Positions 39,998-51,345 of a DNA stretch of 64,000 nucleotides are shown here, piece after piece (positions within the stretch are counted from its first letter, which is position 1; every line of letters starts with the position of its first letter). The DNA is from Enterococcus lacertideformus (lineage in GTDB: Bacteria; Bacillota; Bacilli; Lactobacillales; Enterococcaceae), in contig JADAKE010000016.1 in NCBI GenBank assembly GCA_015680865.1, positions 367,264 through 431,263 on the forward strand. Direction: 5' to 3'. The notes below the pieces were generated by a model. The model was not told where the DNA came from and ran no database searches. It saw only the letters and a program-made list of their open reading frames with translations. The position numbers and the translations under genes were made by a program.

Positions 39998-41767
39998 ATG
40001 TTAATTTATTTAAAAAGAAGTTTAGGAAATGCTTGGGATTTTCTTAAAGGAACTCAAGCATATTTTCGTGATGTTTTAATTACACACGGATTCATTCTCT
40101 TTATCTGTTTACCTTTGTTAAATAGCATAACGAGGTTTATTTTACACCAAGGATCGATCAATTATCTATCTAGTGATAATATTTCAACGATTATTTCTCA
40201 GCATCCTGGCGTCTTATTCGCTTTAATTGCTGTTTTATTGATAAGTGTCTATTTTATCAAAAAACAAGAGCCGATATCTTTAAAGCAATTACTCCAAGCT
40301 ACATTTCGTCAACTAAAAAAAGTACGGCCGCTAACTTTCCTTTTTTTCTTAGCCTATTTTTTGCTTATTTTACCAATTAGTGGATTGAGTTTTAACTCTT
40401 ATTTATTATCTAAGATTAAAATTCCAGCATTTATCATGGATTTTATCTTTACAAATCGCTGGATTGTAGTAAGTGCTTTTCTTTTGTTTTATCTATTTTT
40501 GGCTTACATTGGAATTCGACTTATTTTTGCATTACCAGAAATGATTTTACGCGATAGACCTTTTAAACAGGCAGTAAAAGAAAGCTGTGCCCTAACAAAA
40601 GCACGTTTTTTTGCTATTCTTGGACAATTTATTGTTATTGGTGGCAGTATTTTATTGATCTCACTTGCTGGCTATATTTTGGTAATTGTTTCTCAGGTCA
40701 TCGTTGAACAATTCTTTCCTGACTATGCCTTGATCAGTGCTGTTTTTGTAATGACGATCCTTCAAGGTATTCTTTTATTTAACATTGTTATGTCAACAAT
40801 CGGAATCTTTTACATCATCATTGATTTCATGGATGACGAAGGATTTTTACCAGATATTCCTAACTGGTATCGGTTAGCACCTCTTAGTCACCGGTTCTCC
40901 GTACTGAAGAATACCAGTTTGATTTTATCAGCTGTCTTTTTTGGTGTAGGAGTTTGTTTGTATAATATGAATTACTTAACCTCAGCATCACATACCAAGC
41001 CTATTACGATTTCTCATCGTGGTGTTAGTGCAAATAATAGTGCGCAAAATACTTTGGCAGCTTTAGAACAAACGAGTAAAACTTACCATCCAGATTATGT
41101 AGAGATGGATGTACAAGAAACCAAGGATGGTCAATTTGTCGTCATGCATGATTTCAACTTGAAACAATTAACTGGTGTGAACAAGGCTCCGCAGGATCTC
41201 ACCTTGAAAGAATTAGAAAAATTGAACGTCACAGAAAATGGTACATAAGAACCAGTTGTCTCATTTGACACCTACTTAAAAAAAGCTAGTGAATTAAAGC
41301 AAAAACTGCTGATTGAAATTAAAAATTCAAAAAAGGATTCAAAAGATATAATTAATCGCTTTGTCACAAAGTATGAAAAAACAATTTTGAGTAATCAACA
41401 TATTTTACAAAGCTTAACTTATCAAACTGTCTCTGATTTGAAAAAAGCAAATCCTGAATTTTATGTAGGTTATATTCTTCCTTTTAATATCGTTGGTCCA
41501 CCTGTTACACCAGCGGACTTTCTAACAATGGAGTATAGCACGATCAACCGCAATTTCATTAATTCTGCTCATCAAGATGGTAAAAAAGTTTATGTATGGA
41601 CAGTAAATGATTCTGATGGTATCAATCGAATGATGTTTTATGGTGTTGATGGAATCATTACTGATCAAATGGGTATCTTGAATGAAGATATCCAAGTTAT
41701 GCAAGCAATGAATAAAGAAATTATCTATTCTGACAAATTATTATATTTTGTTTTAGGAGTCGGATAG
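39998..41767 (+). pseudogene. Membrane-domain glycerophosphodiester phosphodiesterase with an internal TAA
   Basis: An N-terminal domain with eight or so membrane segments (about residues 1-330) is followed by a GDPD catalytic domain: ISHRGVSANNSAQNTLAAL, DYVEMDVQETKDGQFVVMHDF. After VTENGT the codon at 41246-41248 is TAA, and the same frame goes on with EPVVSFDTYLKKASELKQKL, through PPVTPADFL, VYVWTVNDSDGINRMMFYGVDGIITDQ to a normal end. Full length would be about 590 residues. The truncated product loses the second half of the TIM barrel. Start MLIYLKRS is preferred as GGTAGGTG lies upstream. Confidence 0.9.
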
Positions 41768-42184
41768 AAGGAAAAGAATAAACGGTGTTCAAGAAGTAAC
41801 TCCTAGCAATAAGCTCTGATTTTCTAGAATATGAAAAGCTATTTTAGAAAATCACTTCTTATTTGCTCGGAGCTGACCACTTCTTTCATAACTTCTTTTT
41901 TTAAACGGTATTCCCAGCATTGCTTCTGCAGGTCATGCTGCTCACAACCTCTTATCCACGATATTCCAAAGCTAGCTCTGTGGTAGTAAAGAAACGACTT
42001 TTTCCCAATCATATTTACGTAACTGTAAAACCTTTCTTTGATTGATAGTTCATTTTTAAACTATATCCTTCTGCTTAGATTCCTAAACGGAAAATTTCTA
42101 GAATATTTATATATATATAAACTACCTTGAGATTTCCTAACTAGTCAACACGGTTTTACTACAAAATCCTCTTATTCCATTAAT
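41768..42184. repeat. Intergenic repeat region (copy 1 of a dispersed family)
   Basis: The words ATATGAAAAGCTATTTT, CAGCATTGCTTCTGC and CACAACCTCTTATCCA also occur at 57741-57860 in a different order. The region between the phosphodiesterase and the next small gene is otherwise without a gene. Confidence 0.6.
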
Positions 42185-42232
42185 AAAAAAAAACTGTAGA
42201 CGCCATCTTAATTTAGATATTGCCTACAGTTT
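42185..42232 (-). terminator. Terminator of the 36-residue gene
   Basis: AAACTGTAG and CTACAGTTT close a stem around GCCATCTTAATTTAGATATTG; on the minus strand a run of eight or nine T follows. Confidence 0.8.
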
Positions 42233-42260
42233 AAATGGGCGAAACAACTTCACTCATTTT

Positions 42261-42371
42261 TTATTTTTCTCTCGCACTCTTTACAGCACGAACCACCGCT
42301 AACATCGCCGGAATAGCAGAAATAACCGCCAAAACAATCCCAAATCTCCCTGAGTTTTTACTTTTTTTCAT
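42261..42371 (-). CDS. 36-residue membrane peptide, unknown
   Basis: MKKSKNSGRFGIVLAVISAI is the N-terminal part, then PAMLAVVRAVKSAREK. One hydrophobic helix lies between basic ends. AGGGAG lies seven bases upstream and a terminator directly follows, so this looks like a real monocistronic gene. Size and charge pattern resemble small membrane toxins or stress peptides, but I see no antisense RNA. Confidence 0.65.
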   Translation of the reverse strand: MKKSKNSGRFGIVLAVISAIPAMLAVVRAVKSAREK

Positions 42372-42438
42372 ATTTTTTCGCTCCCTTCTCTCTTTATTTA
42401 ATTATAGTGAAGTTTACGATATTTCTCAAAAAAAGTGT

Positions 42439-42657
42439 TTATGAAACTAAAGCAGATTCTGCTACAGCATAAATTTCATTTAATTTAACCAATAAACGAA
42501 ACTTACTATCATAGATGGCTAAACGATCTCTTTGATCATACTGTTCAATAAAAATAACAGCTGTGTTCATATATGTACGTTCAATGCAACCAACAACTTT
42601 ATGATTTACTCCAATTGGCTGGCATATGTATGACTTACCAATTTCTAGTTTTAGCAT
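42439..42657 (-). CDS. 72-residue protein, unknown
   Basis: MLKLEIGKSYICQPIGVNHK is followed by VVGCIERTYMNTAVIFIEQY and a Leu/Val-rich tail. It is a compact beta-rich sequence with no membrane segment. The ATG for MLKL has GAGAGGATGAG upstream; a start six codons earlier is possible. Not recognised; it lies among accessory small genes. Confidence 0.6.
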   Translation of the reverse strand: MLKLEIGKSYICQPIGVNHKVVGCIERTYMNTAVIFIEQYDQRDRLAIYDSKFRLLVKLNEIYAVAESALVS

Positions 42658-42913
42658 CTCATCCTCTCCCTTCATTATTTTTCATTCCTTTAATTTATAA
42701 TAACAAATTAATATAAATTTGAAAACGATTTATAGCATTTTTTTAATTTTTTATTAAAAAATCAAGATTCTTACGATATCCCCCCTTAACAAACATAACA
42801 ATATTACCGATTTATTTGTAATTTTTAAGTGACATAATTGTTTGAATGTGTTAGCCTTTTGTTCGTGTCATTTCTTTTTTAACATCTATAATATTGAATA
42901 AGGAGGGATTTCA

Positions 42914-42985
42914 ATGATTTTTATTCAAGTCACCGTGTTTATTTTTCTGACTATTGGCTTGCTTATTGGCTTAACAGAAAATTAA
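42914..42985 (+). CDS. 23-residue hydrophobic peptide
   Basis: MIFIQVTVFIFLTIGLLIGL then TEN. A perfect AAGGAGGG lies six bases before the ATG, so translation is plausible. It is one membrane-spanning helix. Could be a leader or small membrane peptide; function unknown. Confidence 0.5.
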   Translation: MIFIQVTVFIFLTIGLLIGLTEN

Positions 42986-43115
42986 TAGAAGCAAATCACT
43001 TTATATAGCAATTAATTGCTAAAAAAAAATGAAGGATGCTAAACTAACTTTAGGTAAGGAAATTTAACAGAAAATTCCCACCATTATTTACATTTATGAA
43101 AAATAGGTGAAACAA

Positions 43116-43265
43116 ATGACGTTTACAAAAACAAATATTGAATACCGTGTTGCTTTTAATACCTCAACGAACCAATTCATGGCGATTGATGCAACAAACG
43201 AAGATAATGTGGCTTTTGGTATTACGATTGAACAAGCTGTCCGAGCATTAAATGAATCCAATTAA
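43116..43265 (+). CDS. 49-residue soluble protein, unknown
   Basis: MTFTKTNIEYRVAFNTSTNQ, then FMAIDATNEDNVAFGITIEQ and AVRALNESN. It looks like a small beta-rich fold ending in a helix. AGGTGA lies six bases before the start and a terminator follows at 43317. Not recognised. Confidence 0.55.
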   Translation: MTFTKTNIEYRVAFNTSTNQFMAIDATNEDNVAFGITIEQAVRALNESN

Positions 43266-43316
43266 GGAGTGAATCATTTCTAATGATAGACATAAACTCG
43301 GAACCAAAAAATGAAT

Positions 43317-43354
43317 AAAAGACGTTTGCGCAAGTGGTTTGGCAAACGTCTTTT
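43317..43354. terminator. Bidirectional terminator
   Basis: AAAAGACGTTTGC and GCAAACGTCTTTT pair perfectly over 13 bp around a 12-base loop, between the 49-residue gene and the convergent membrane-protein relic. Confidence 0.85.
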
Positions 43355-43355
43355 A

Positions 43356-43829
43356 TTATGCTCTTAATTTACATTTTACTTTCTTCCATGAGATTTTACC
43401 GAAACTAAAAAATGTCACTGCAATTGCTATTTGCATGATCCAAACACCCGCCCCTGTGTACACACTAAGAAAGTATTCTTTTTGTTAAAGAAAAAATAAA
43501 TAACTTTTACTTGTCGCAATCGGCCTTAGACTTAACATTATCAATAGACTAGCTAGAATATTAAATCCACCAAGTAAAATTGAATACAGTAGATGTAATT
43601 TATTTGCAAAAACTATCAACAGACTATAAGAAATCCCTTTCGATAAAGTTTTCACATCATATCCCCCTAGCCAACGTCCGTCAGCTAAGTTCTGTGCATA
43701 GGGAAGAAGAAGTTGATCATCAAGCTGTCATATCAACACTGTAAGTTGCTTTATAATACAAATAAAGACGTATGATTGTAAGAAACATAGCAATACAAAA
43801 AATAAAATAGTGTTGGTTTTGTTGATCAT
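43356..43829 (-). pseudogene. Relic of a large multi-spanning membrane protein (glycosyltransferase-like)
   Basis: On the minus strand MINKTNTILFFVLLCF begins a hydrophobic protein. It changes frame (LYLYYKATYSVDMTA, then DDQLLLPYAQNLADGRWLGG and YDVKTLSKGISYSLL), continues ANKLHLLYSILLGGFNILAS, meets TAA after SKSYLFFL, and then shows what looks like the extreme C-terminus (EYFLSVYTGAGVWIMQIAIA ... SWKKVKCKLRA). So the 5' and 3' ends are joined with most of the middle lost. The DDQLL and GRWLG pattern recalls bacterial polytopic glycosyltransferase-like proteins. At least two stops and a frameshift. Confidence 0.6.
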
Positions 43830-44464
43830 ACTTTATACTTTAATGCTAACCTGACTTTATCCATGAACCTATCCTTCCCTGGATTTATCGCTTCTTTCCC
43901 TAATAAGTAATTATTATGAAATTTGTACTTATACAATTCTTTCGTAAGTATATCAAATAATTGATTGACTGATTGAATCCTTAAAGGAAACTTATTGTCT
44001 CACTAGGTTTGTTTTTTTCATAATTAAACTATTCCATTAAAAGGTATATCCTCCGATACTTTTGATGTACCTTTTGTTTTAGCGATTATACGCTTTTACA
44101 TCTACTAAAGAGACTGGGACAATCTCTTGTCTTAAATCGCTATGATACTAAAACTTCTCAGCTAATAGATACCATTCCAGATTTTTCAAACAACAAAATT
44201 GTTATGTTGACACTTGTAAAAAATATGATTAGTGGTGCGTAAATTTTTGGTAAACAAAGAAATTAGTCTTTTCTAACAATTATCTATTAACAAGCTTATA
44301 TCCTTTAAGTACATAAGAAATTCTACGTTTCTTAACTCTAAATTTTATTTTATTGAAAAAAATTAGTCATTTCTATATTTAAAAGCGAAAAATAGAATGT
44401 TATATTTTTTTATCAAGGAATCTATTCCTTACAATAAAATAAATACGAAATATAGGAGGAAAAA
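43830..44464. other. 0.63-kb gap
   Basis: A/T-rich, no gene seen. AAAGAGACTGGGACAATCTCTT near 44106-44127 is a short member of the GGGACAA hairpin family. Confidence 0.45.
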
Positions 44465-45120
44465 ATGGGGACGTTTTTAGTGTTGATCGGTTTTATTGGC
44501 TTTTGTTGGGGATTAAGTAGCGTATTAAAATCATTTACCAGGAAGAAAAAGAAAAAAGGAACACTTGAAACAAAAAAGGAAAAGCAAAGAAAAGAGAGTA
44601 AAACAAAAGAAGAAAAACAAGTGACAAAACGCAAAGCGAAGAAAAAAAAACAAAAACAAGAAGAAAAACGTAAAGCAAAAGCAGAAAAACAAAAGCAAGA
44701 AGCAGAAAAAAACAAGCGGAAATCAATCAAAAAGTTTCAGAAGCTACGACTGTCCTAGCACAAGCAGAAGCAACACCAACTAGAGAAAATTACAATGTTG
44801 CAGCTGCTTCAATTCAAGCAATACCAAATGGCAATCAAGATTTGTCTAATCGTTTAGCAGCCATTGATGCAATAATCAGAGCAAATGAAGCTGCTGAAAC
44901 AGAAAGACAAGCAGCTGCTCAAGAACAAGCAAACCAAGCAGCCGAAATGGCGCAGGCTCAACAACAAAACAATGAACAAATTGTTTATATTGCACCAGAT
45001 CACGGTACAAAATATCATTTCAATACAAACTGTTCGGGGCTAAATAATGCAAACTCAGTAGCCTCTATGACTTTACAAGAAGCTCAAACACAAGGTTATA
45101 CTGAGTGTAAACGTGGCTAA
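44465..45120 (+). pseudogene. Membrane-anchored Lys/Glu/Gln-rich protein with C-terminal HxxxC motif, frameshifted
   Basis: An N-terminal membrane segment (FLVLIGFIGFCWGLSSVL) is followed by about 65 very charged residues (KKKEKQ-type coiled coil), then an Ala/Gln-rich helix (AAETERQAAAQEQANQAAEM) and a C-terminal motif IAPDHGTKYHFNTNCSGLNN...LQEAQTQGYTECKRG. The H-x-x-x-x-C-x-x-L ... G-Y-x-x-C pattern is a zinc-knuckle-like tail seen on cell-surface or nuclease proteins. The frame breaks at a seven-A run at 44706-44712; one more A joins the two parts into about 218 residues. AGGAGG precedes the ATG. Confidence 0.7.
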
Positions 45121-45264
45121 TAGCTAATAATATTTTAATCGAATAAATAAGGATTATGTATCTGTTTTTACGTGGGTGCTATAAAAAAGAAAATATAATA
45201 CTTTTTACGACTATCGCTACCTCCCATTAAGTGGGAGGAAATCATTTAATTTTTGGAGGAACAA

Positions 45265-45870
45265 ATGGATAAGAAAAAAATTATAGGTAAAGACGGAAAA
45301 ACTTATGTAATGAAGAAGCAAAAACCATTTTATAAAAGAATATGGTTTTGGATAGTAGCTGTAATAATTGTCTTTGCAATTACTGATGGAAGTTTGGGGA
45401 GAAATGATGAAAAGGCATCAACAACTAATGCCGAAAAAAAAGTAGGTGCTAGTGCAAAAAATGAAACTACTGAGTCCACCGATACGCTAGATAAAGATTT
45501 CAAAGTTGGAGATATTGTTAGTTATAAAGGTTACGAAATAAAAGTCAACAATGTTCAATATAATGATGGAACTGAGTATAACAGACCAAAAGAAGGTCAA
45601 CAATTCGTAATAGTGAATATTACTATTACAAATAACACCAGTGAAAAACAAACTTATAATCCATTTGACTATAAATTAAATGCTAACGGTAACGCGACAG
45701 ATTTAATGTCATTCTTACCAGATGTGGATAACCTAAATAGCGGAGAGCTTGATCCTAAAGCATCCGTTACTGGAAACTTGATTGGTGAAGCAGATACATC
45801 TGGTAGCTTAAAACTTCAGTATAAAGCATCATATTGGAATGATAAAACAGTCGATATAAATCTGAAATAA
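45265..45870 (+). CDS. Membrane-anchored DUF4352-family protein
   Basis: It has about 201 residues. A basic start (MDKKKIIGKDGKTYVMKKQK) is followed by a membrane segment FWIVAVIIVFAIT, a Thr/Lys linker and an extracellular immunoglobulin-like DUF4352 domain (VGDIVSYKGYEIKVNNVQY, GQQFVIVNITITNNT). I use the second ATG because TTGGAGGAACAA precedes it. Typical of accessory surface proteins in enterococci; function unknown. Confidence 0.75.
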   Translation: MDKKKIIGKDGKTYVMKKQKPFYKRIWFWIVAVIIVFAITDGSLGRNDEKASTTNAEKKVGASAKNETTESTDTLDKDFKVGDIVSYKGYEIKVNNVQYNDGTEYNRPKEGQQFVIVNITITNNTSEKQTYNPFDYKLNANGNATDLMSFLPDVDNLNSGELDPKASVTGNLIGEADTSGSLKLQYKASYWNDKTVDINLK

Positions 45871-46010
45871 AAGTTATGACGCCAGATATAGCAGGTGGTT
45901 TTATGTTTCACTCACTTTGTGAGTTCAACTAGGTCTAAAGACAATAATAAAAAGACCACTCAATGAGTGAACTTGATTGATTTTCTGCTTTCACATGATA
46001 TAATAGACAT

Positions 46011-46127
46011 AGAAAAAGGACGTGCTGCAAACACGTCCCATGTAGAACCGTTAAAAAGACGGTGGCATAGTTTTTATAGTTTTTAACCATCTAACCTAGC
46101 CAAAGTGTTTAGATGGTTATTTTTTTG
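46011..46127 (+). ncRNA. Candidate antitoxin RNA of a type I toxin-antitoxin pair
   Basis: A good promoter precedes it: TTGATT at 45977-45982 and TATAAT at 45999-46004 with 16 bases between. The transcript would contain GGACGTG-CACGTCC, CCGT-ACGG and end at a terminator AACCATCTAA-TTTAGATGGTT followed by seven T at 46121-46127. Its 3' end is complementary to the end of the toxin reading frame on the other strand. The arrangement matches the convergent txpA/RatA class; an RNA has not been shown here. Confidence 0.65.
46016..46040 (-). terminator. Terminator of the toxin mRNA
   Basis: On the minus strand GGACGTG-TTTGCAG-CACGTCC is followed by TTTTT. It ends the toxin message after it has run through the antisense region. 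Confidence 0.65.
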
Positions 46128-46203
46128 GGTCGTTATGGTCAATTATCAGCAAAACTAACGTCGCAAAAGCGATCATCAGTTGAATTGCTTCAAAAGTTGA
46201 CAC
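46117..46203 (-). CDS. 28-residue holin-like toxin (type I TA candidate)
   Basis: MSTFEAIQLMIAFATLVLLI then IDHNDPKK. It has a short polar start, one membrane helix and a charged tail, matching the putative holin-like toxin family (Hol-Tox). It starts with GTG seven bases after AGAAGGGAG. The stop codon lies in the terminator of the opposing RNA. Expression would probably be held off by that RNA. Confidence 0.72.
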   Translation of the reverse strand: MSTFEAIQLMIAFATLVLLIIDHNDPKK

Positions 46204-46355
46204 TTGCCTACTCCCTTCTAGGGATAAAGCTATGAACCATAGGCATCACCCCTTTTTCAAGAGATTAGCCACCATCTTTTCACTTTTCTACAAAATATAT
46301 TATAAAACAAGGTTTACTTGTTTGCTATCTTTGATTTACATAACCTTTTAAATAG

Positions 46356-46799
46356 TATTTATATTGTGAAAACAAACTCGAAAAAGACAGACTCGAAAAA
46401 ATTTTTATTGATTTTTATAATGCCTCATTCGTACTTCCTATTACTAAACAAATAGATGATTTCATTTTTATATTTACTACTGGAAAAGCCAAAGGGAATA
46501 TTATTCGTAGTCGTAGCACAAATGGAGCAAGCGATAGAATCGCTAGAAAAGCTGGTTTGCCTAAAATAAAGGTTCATGATGGTAGACATACTTATGCTGT
46601 GCGTTTGCGTCAAGCTGGCGTCCCTCTCGAAGACATAAAAGAATTATTAGGGCACAAAGATATTTCTACCACTCAAATTTATGCCCAAGTATCTACCGAA
46701 GTGATTGAACGTGCAACAAACAGATTCAATGATTACATCAATAATCAACGTCGAAAAGTTTCTGGACAAATTATCTCTTTACCAAAAAAGGATGGCTAA
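46356..46799 (+). pseudogene. Tyrosine recombinase, C-terminal half only
   Basis: The frame is open from after a TAG and ends normally at 46799. It contains VHDGRHTYAVRLRQAGVPLE and IKELLGHKDISTTQIYAQVS, that is the catalytic HxxR, H and Tyr (Tyr in TTQIYA) of integrases. The N-terminal arm-binding and core-binding domains and the first catalytic Arg are missing. It is followed at once by a terminator and pgi, so an element probably integrated near the 3' end of pgi. Confidence 0.85.
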
Positions 46800-46814
46800 A
46801 ATAAGCCATCCTTT
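46787..46814. terminator. Terminator after the integrase remnant
   Basis: AAAGGATGGCT and AGCCATCCTTT form an 11-bp perfect stem overlapping the integrase stop. Downstream GGGTAC occurs three times (46821, 46833, 46868), perhaps part of an attachment region. Confidence 0.75.
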
Positions 46815-46906
46815 CATTTCGGGTACCTAGATGGGTACCAGTTTTCATTTTAAAGCCAACATGTCTTGGGTACTAATTTGTTAACAACTACTTAGAAACC
46901 ATTCTA

Positions 46907-48253
46907 TTACAAGCGTTCGTTCAATTCTTTGGCAAGGTCTTCAAAACCTGGTTTGCCTAGGAGTGCGAACATGTTTTTCTTATATGCTTCTACGCCAGGT
47001 TGGTCAAATGGATTGATACCATTTAAGTAGCCTGAGATCCCTACAGCAATTTCAAAGAAATACATTGTGTAACCCAATGTATAAGCATCCATTTCTGGAA
47101 TTTTAACTAATAAGTTTGGTACATCTCCATCAGTGTGCGCCAATAGTGTGCCTTCAAAAGCTTTTGTATTCACAAAATCTACTTCTTTGCCTTGTAGGTA
47201 ACCTAATCCATCCAAATCTTCTGCTTGTTCGGGGATTGTAATTGATTTACGTGGTTTTTCAACCTTTACGATTGTTTCGAAAATATTGCGACGCCCTTCT
47301 TGGATGTATTGACCTAGTGAGTGTAAATCAGTGGAGAAGTTTGCACTTGAAGGATAGATTCCTTTTTGATCTTTTCCTTCTGATTCACCGAATAGCTGTT
47401 TCCACCATTCTGAGAAATACTGCATTCCTGGTTCATAATTGATCAACAACTCAGTTACTTTCCCTTTACGATAAAGGATGTTACGCATAGCTGCATATTG
47501 ATATGCTTCATTATCTTCTAGTTTATCGCTTGCATATGCTTTACTTGCATCAGCTGCACCTTGCATCAATACATCAATATCTGCCCCACTAACAGCAATT
47601 GGTAAAAGCCCTACTGCCGTCAACACAGAAAAACGGCCACCGATATCATCAGGGATAACGAATGTTTCCCATCCTTCTGCATCAGCTTCTACTTTAACTG
47701 CACCTTTTGCTTTATCCGTTGTTGCATAGATTCGTTTATTCGCTTCTTCTTGTCCATATTTTTTAACAAGTAATTCTTTAAACACACGGAATGCAATCGC
47801 TGGTTCAGTTGTTGTACCAGATTTTGAAATAACATTTACTGAAAAATCTCGATCACCGATCACTTCAATCAAATCAGCAATATAAGTAGAGCTGATAGAG
47901 TTTCCTGCAAAGAAAATTTGAGGAGCTTTCCGTTTGTCACCATCTAATAAGTTATAGAAAGTATGATTCAAAAAATCAATTGCTGCACGAGCACCTAAAT
48001 AAGAACCACCAATTCCGATAACAATTAAAACTTCAGAATCAGATTGAATTTTTTTGGCTGCTTCTTTGATACGTGCAAATTCTTCTTTATCATAATTTGT
48101 CGGTAAGTCAATCCAACCACGGAAATCACTTCCTGCGCCTGTTCCCTCACGTAATACTTTTTCTGCCAAGGATACATGGCTTTGCATGTACTCTAACTCA
48201 TGTTCATTTACAAATGGTGCAACTTTTGAATAATCAAAATGAATATGTGCCAT
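46907..48253 (-). CDS. pgi: Glucose-6-phosphate isomerase
   Basis: Interconverts glucose-6-phosphate and fructose-6-phosphate. It is 448 residues, the Firmicutes length. Signatures are [30 protein letters not shown] and the C-terminal [23 protein letters not shown] follows AGGAGG. It is complete, and the integrase remnant lies 110 bases after its stop. Confidence 0.97.
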   Translation of the reverse strand: MAHIHFDYSKVAPFVNEHELEYMQSHVSLAEKVLREGTGAGSDFRGWIDLPTNYDKEEFARIKEAAKKIQSDSEVLIVIGIGGSYLGARAAIDFLNHTFYNLLDGDKRKAPQIFFAGNSISSTYIADLIEVIGDRDFSVNVISKSGTTTEPAIAFRVFKELLVKKYGQEEANKRIYATTDKAKGAVKVEADAEGWETFVIPDDIGGRFSVLTAVGLLPIAVSGADIDVLMQGAADASKAYASDKLEDNEAYQYAAMRNILYRKGKVTELLINYEPGMQYFSEWWKQLFGESEGKDQKGIYPSSANFSTDLHSLGQYIQEGRRNIFETIVKVEKPRKSITIPEQAEDLDGLGYLQGKEVDFVNTKAFEGTLLAHTDGDVPNLLVKIPEMDAYTLGYTMYFFEIAVGISGYLNGINPFDQPGVEAYKKNMFALLGKPGFEDLAKELNERL

Positions 48254-48366
48254 TTTTTATTCCTCCTTAAAAAATTCAATATACAGGTTATACTTTACGT
48301 TTTTTTTTACAATTTTTCAAGCAAATAAATGAATTGAAGCTAATGTTTACAAGAAAATTTCAACCA

Positions 48367-49730
<1,364 letters not shown>

Positions 49731-49827
49731 TTATAATCTTCTTACTTTTAGCCTATTTTTGCTAGATGCTCAAAACATTTCCTGTTTTATTTTTATAAAT
49801 GTGCTACACTTTCTCTGAGGTGAGAAA

Positions 49828-51082
49828 ATGAAAATAACCTATGATGTGATAGTTGTCGGTGCTGGAACTAGTGGTATGATGGCTGCTATCAGTGCTGCTG
49901 AATATGGCGCAAAAGTCCTTTTAATTGAAAAAAACAAAAAAGCTGGGAAAAAACTATTGATGACAGGCGGCGGAAGATGCAATGTCACCAATAATCGGTC
50001 AGTGGAAGACTTGATTGCACATATCCCTGGAAATGGCAAATTCTTGTATAGTACATTTTCACAATGGAATAATTTTGATATTATGGAATTTTTTGAATCA
50101 CAAGGGGTTCATTTAAAAGAAGAAGACCATGGTCGTATGTTCCCTGTCACAAATAAATCGAAAACAATTATTGAGGCGTTGATCCAGCGCTTAAAAGAAT
50201 TGAATGTTAATCTCTTATTTGGTACCCGTGTTGAAAAATTGGTACATCAGGATGGAAACATCTACGGTGTGCGAACTGAAACAGAAGAGTTTCAATCAAA
50301 TTGTGTCATCTTAACTACTGGTGGTCGGACTTATCCATCAACTGGCGCTACAGGTGATGGATACAAGATTGTCAAAAAAGTTGGTCATACGATCACTCCC
50401 CTTTATGCTACAGAGTCGCCATTGATTTCTGAAGAAACATTTATTGAGAATAAATCCCTGCAAGGATTATCTTTACAAAATATTTCTCTAAGCGTTCAAA
50501 ACAAAAACGGGAAAGTCATCACAGAACACGTGATGGATTTACTTTTTACTCATTTTGGAATTTCTGGACCTGCAGCATTAAGATGTTACAGTTTTATTAA
50601 TCAAGAATTGAAAGAGAATAAAAAACCAGTCACTGTTGTGCTAGATTGTTTTCCAACTAAAAAAACGCAACAGTTGATTGATATACTGACAGAAAAAAGT
50701 AAACATTCGAAAAAAGCAATAGCAAATGCATGGCATGGCTTTTTGCCAGAGCGTCTCCTTATCTTTTTCCTCGAAAAAAATAAAATAATAGAAAAAAAAA
50801 GGGAGCCAAATAACCGAAAAAGAAATCGAAGCATTTGCTCAGCTTTGTAAATCTTTTCCTTTCACGATATCAAAAACGTTTCCAATTGAAAAATCCTTTG
50901 TCACAGGAGGTGGCGTTTCTCTAAAGGAAGTCAATCCCAAAACGCTAGAAAGTAAGTTGGTGCACGGATTATTTTTTGCTGGCGAACTTTTGGATATTAA
51001 TGGATATACTGGTGGCTTTAATATAACTGCAGCATTTGCAACCGGTCATGTAGCTGGTATGAACGCTGCTTTTCTTAATTAA
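49828..51082 (+). pseudogene. HI0933-family FAD-dependent oxidoreductase, frameshifted
   Basis: Flavoprotein of the BaiN/HI0933 type. The N-terminus has the FAD motif VVGAGTSGMMAAISAAEYGA and GGGRCNVTNN; the middle TTGGRTYPSTGATGDGY; the C-terminus VTGGGVSLKEVNPKTLES and AGELLDINGYTGGFNIT. The frame breaks at a nine-A run at 50792-50800; removing one A restores IIEKKGSQITEKEIEAFAQL and a protein of about 418 residues. This is the one case where the run is too long rather than too short. Confidence 0.88.
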
Positions 51083-51345
51083 AAATAGCCAATTGGGAAA
51101 GTTCAAAACAACTATAGCACTATTCAAAAACTTCCCTATCCTTAAACCTGACTGTTCTTAAAAAATTGCTTAAAAAGTGGTTACCCCAATAAACCAAATA
51201 ATTCAGTACATTCTAAAACTTCTGGTTTACTCGATTCATTATTCATTCTCTATCTTCCCATTGGTAGAATTTGATCATAATAATAAATCTGATTTATTAT
51301 ACAATATATGTAAATGTAAGAAACTGTGATAAACATACTTACTGC

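Noticed and set aside
13104..41767. Stop-codon reassignment or general TAA suppression
   Set aside because: Nearly all intact genes here end in TAA, and the affected arcC has other lesions as well.
42235..42444. Plus-strand 69-residue hydrophobic frame
   Set aside because: It is antisense to the 36-residue minus-strand gene, which has a better start and its own terminator.
44422..44730. Phe/Ser-rich minus-strand frames opposite the Lys/Glu-rich gene
   Set aside because: Mirror of the A-rich coding strand; the plus strand has AGGAGG and the known tail motif.
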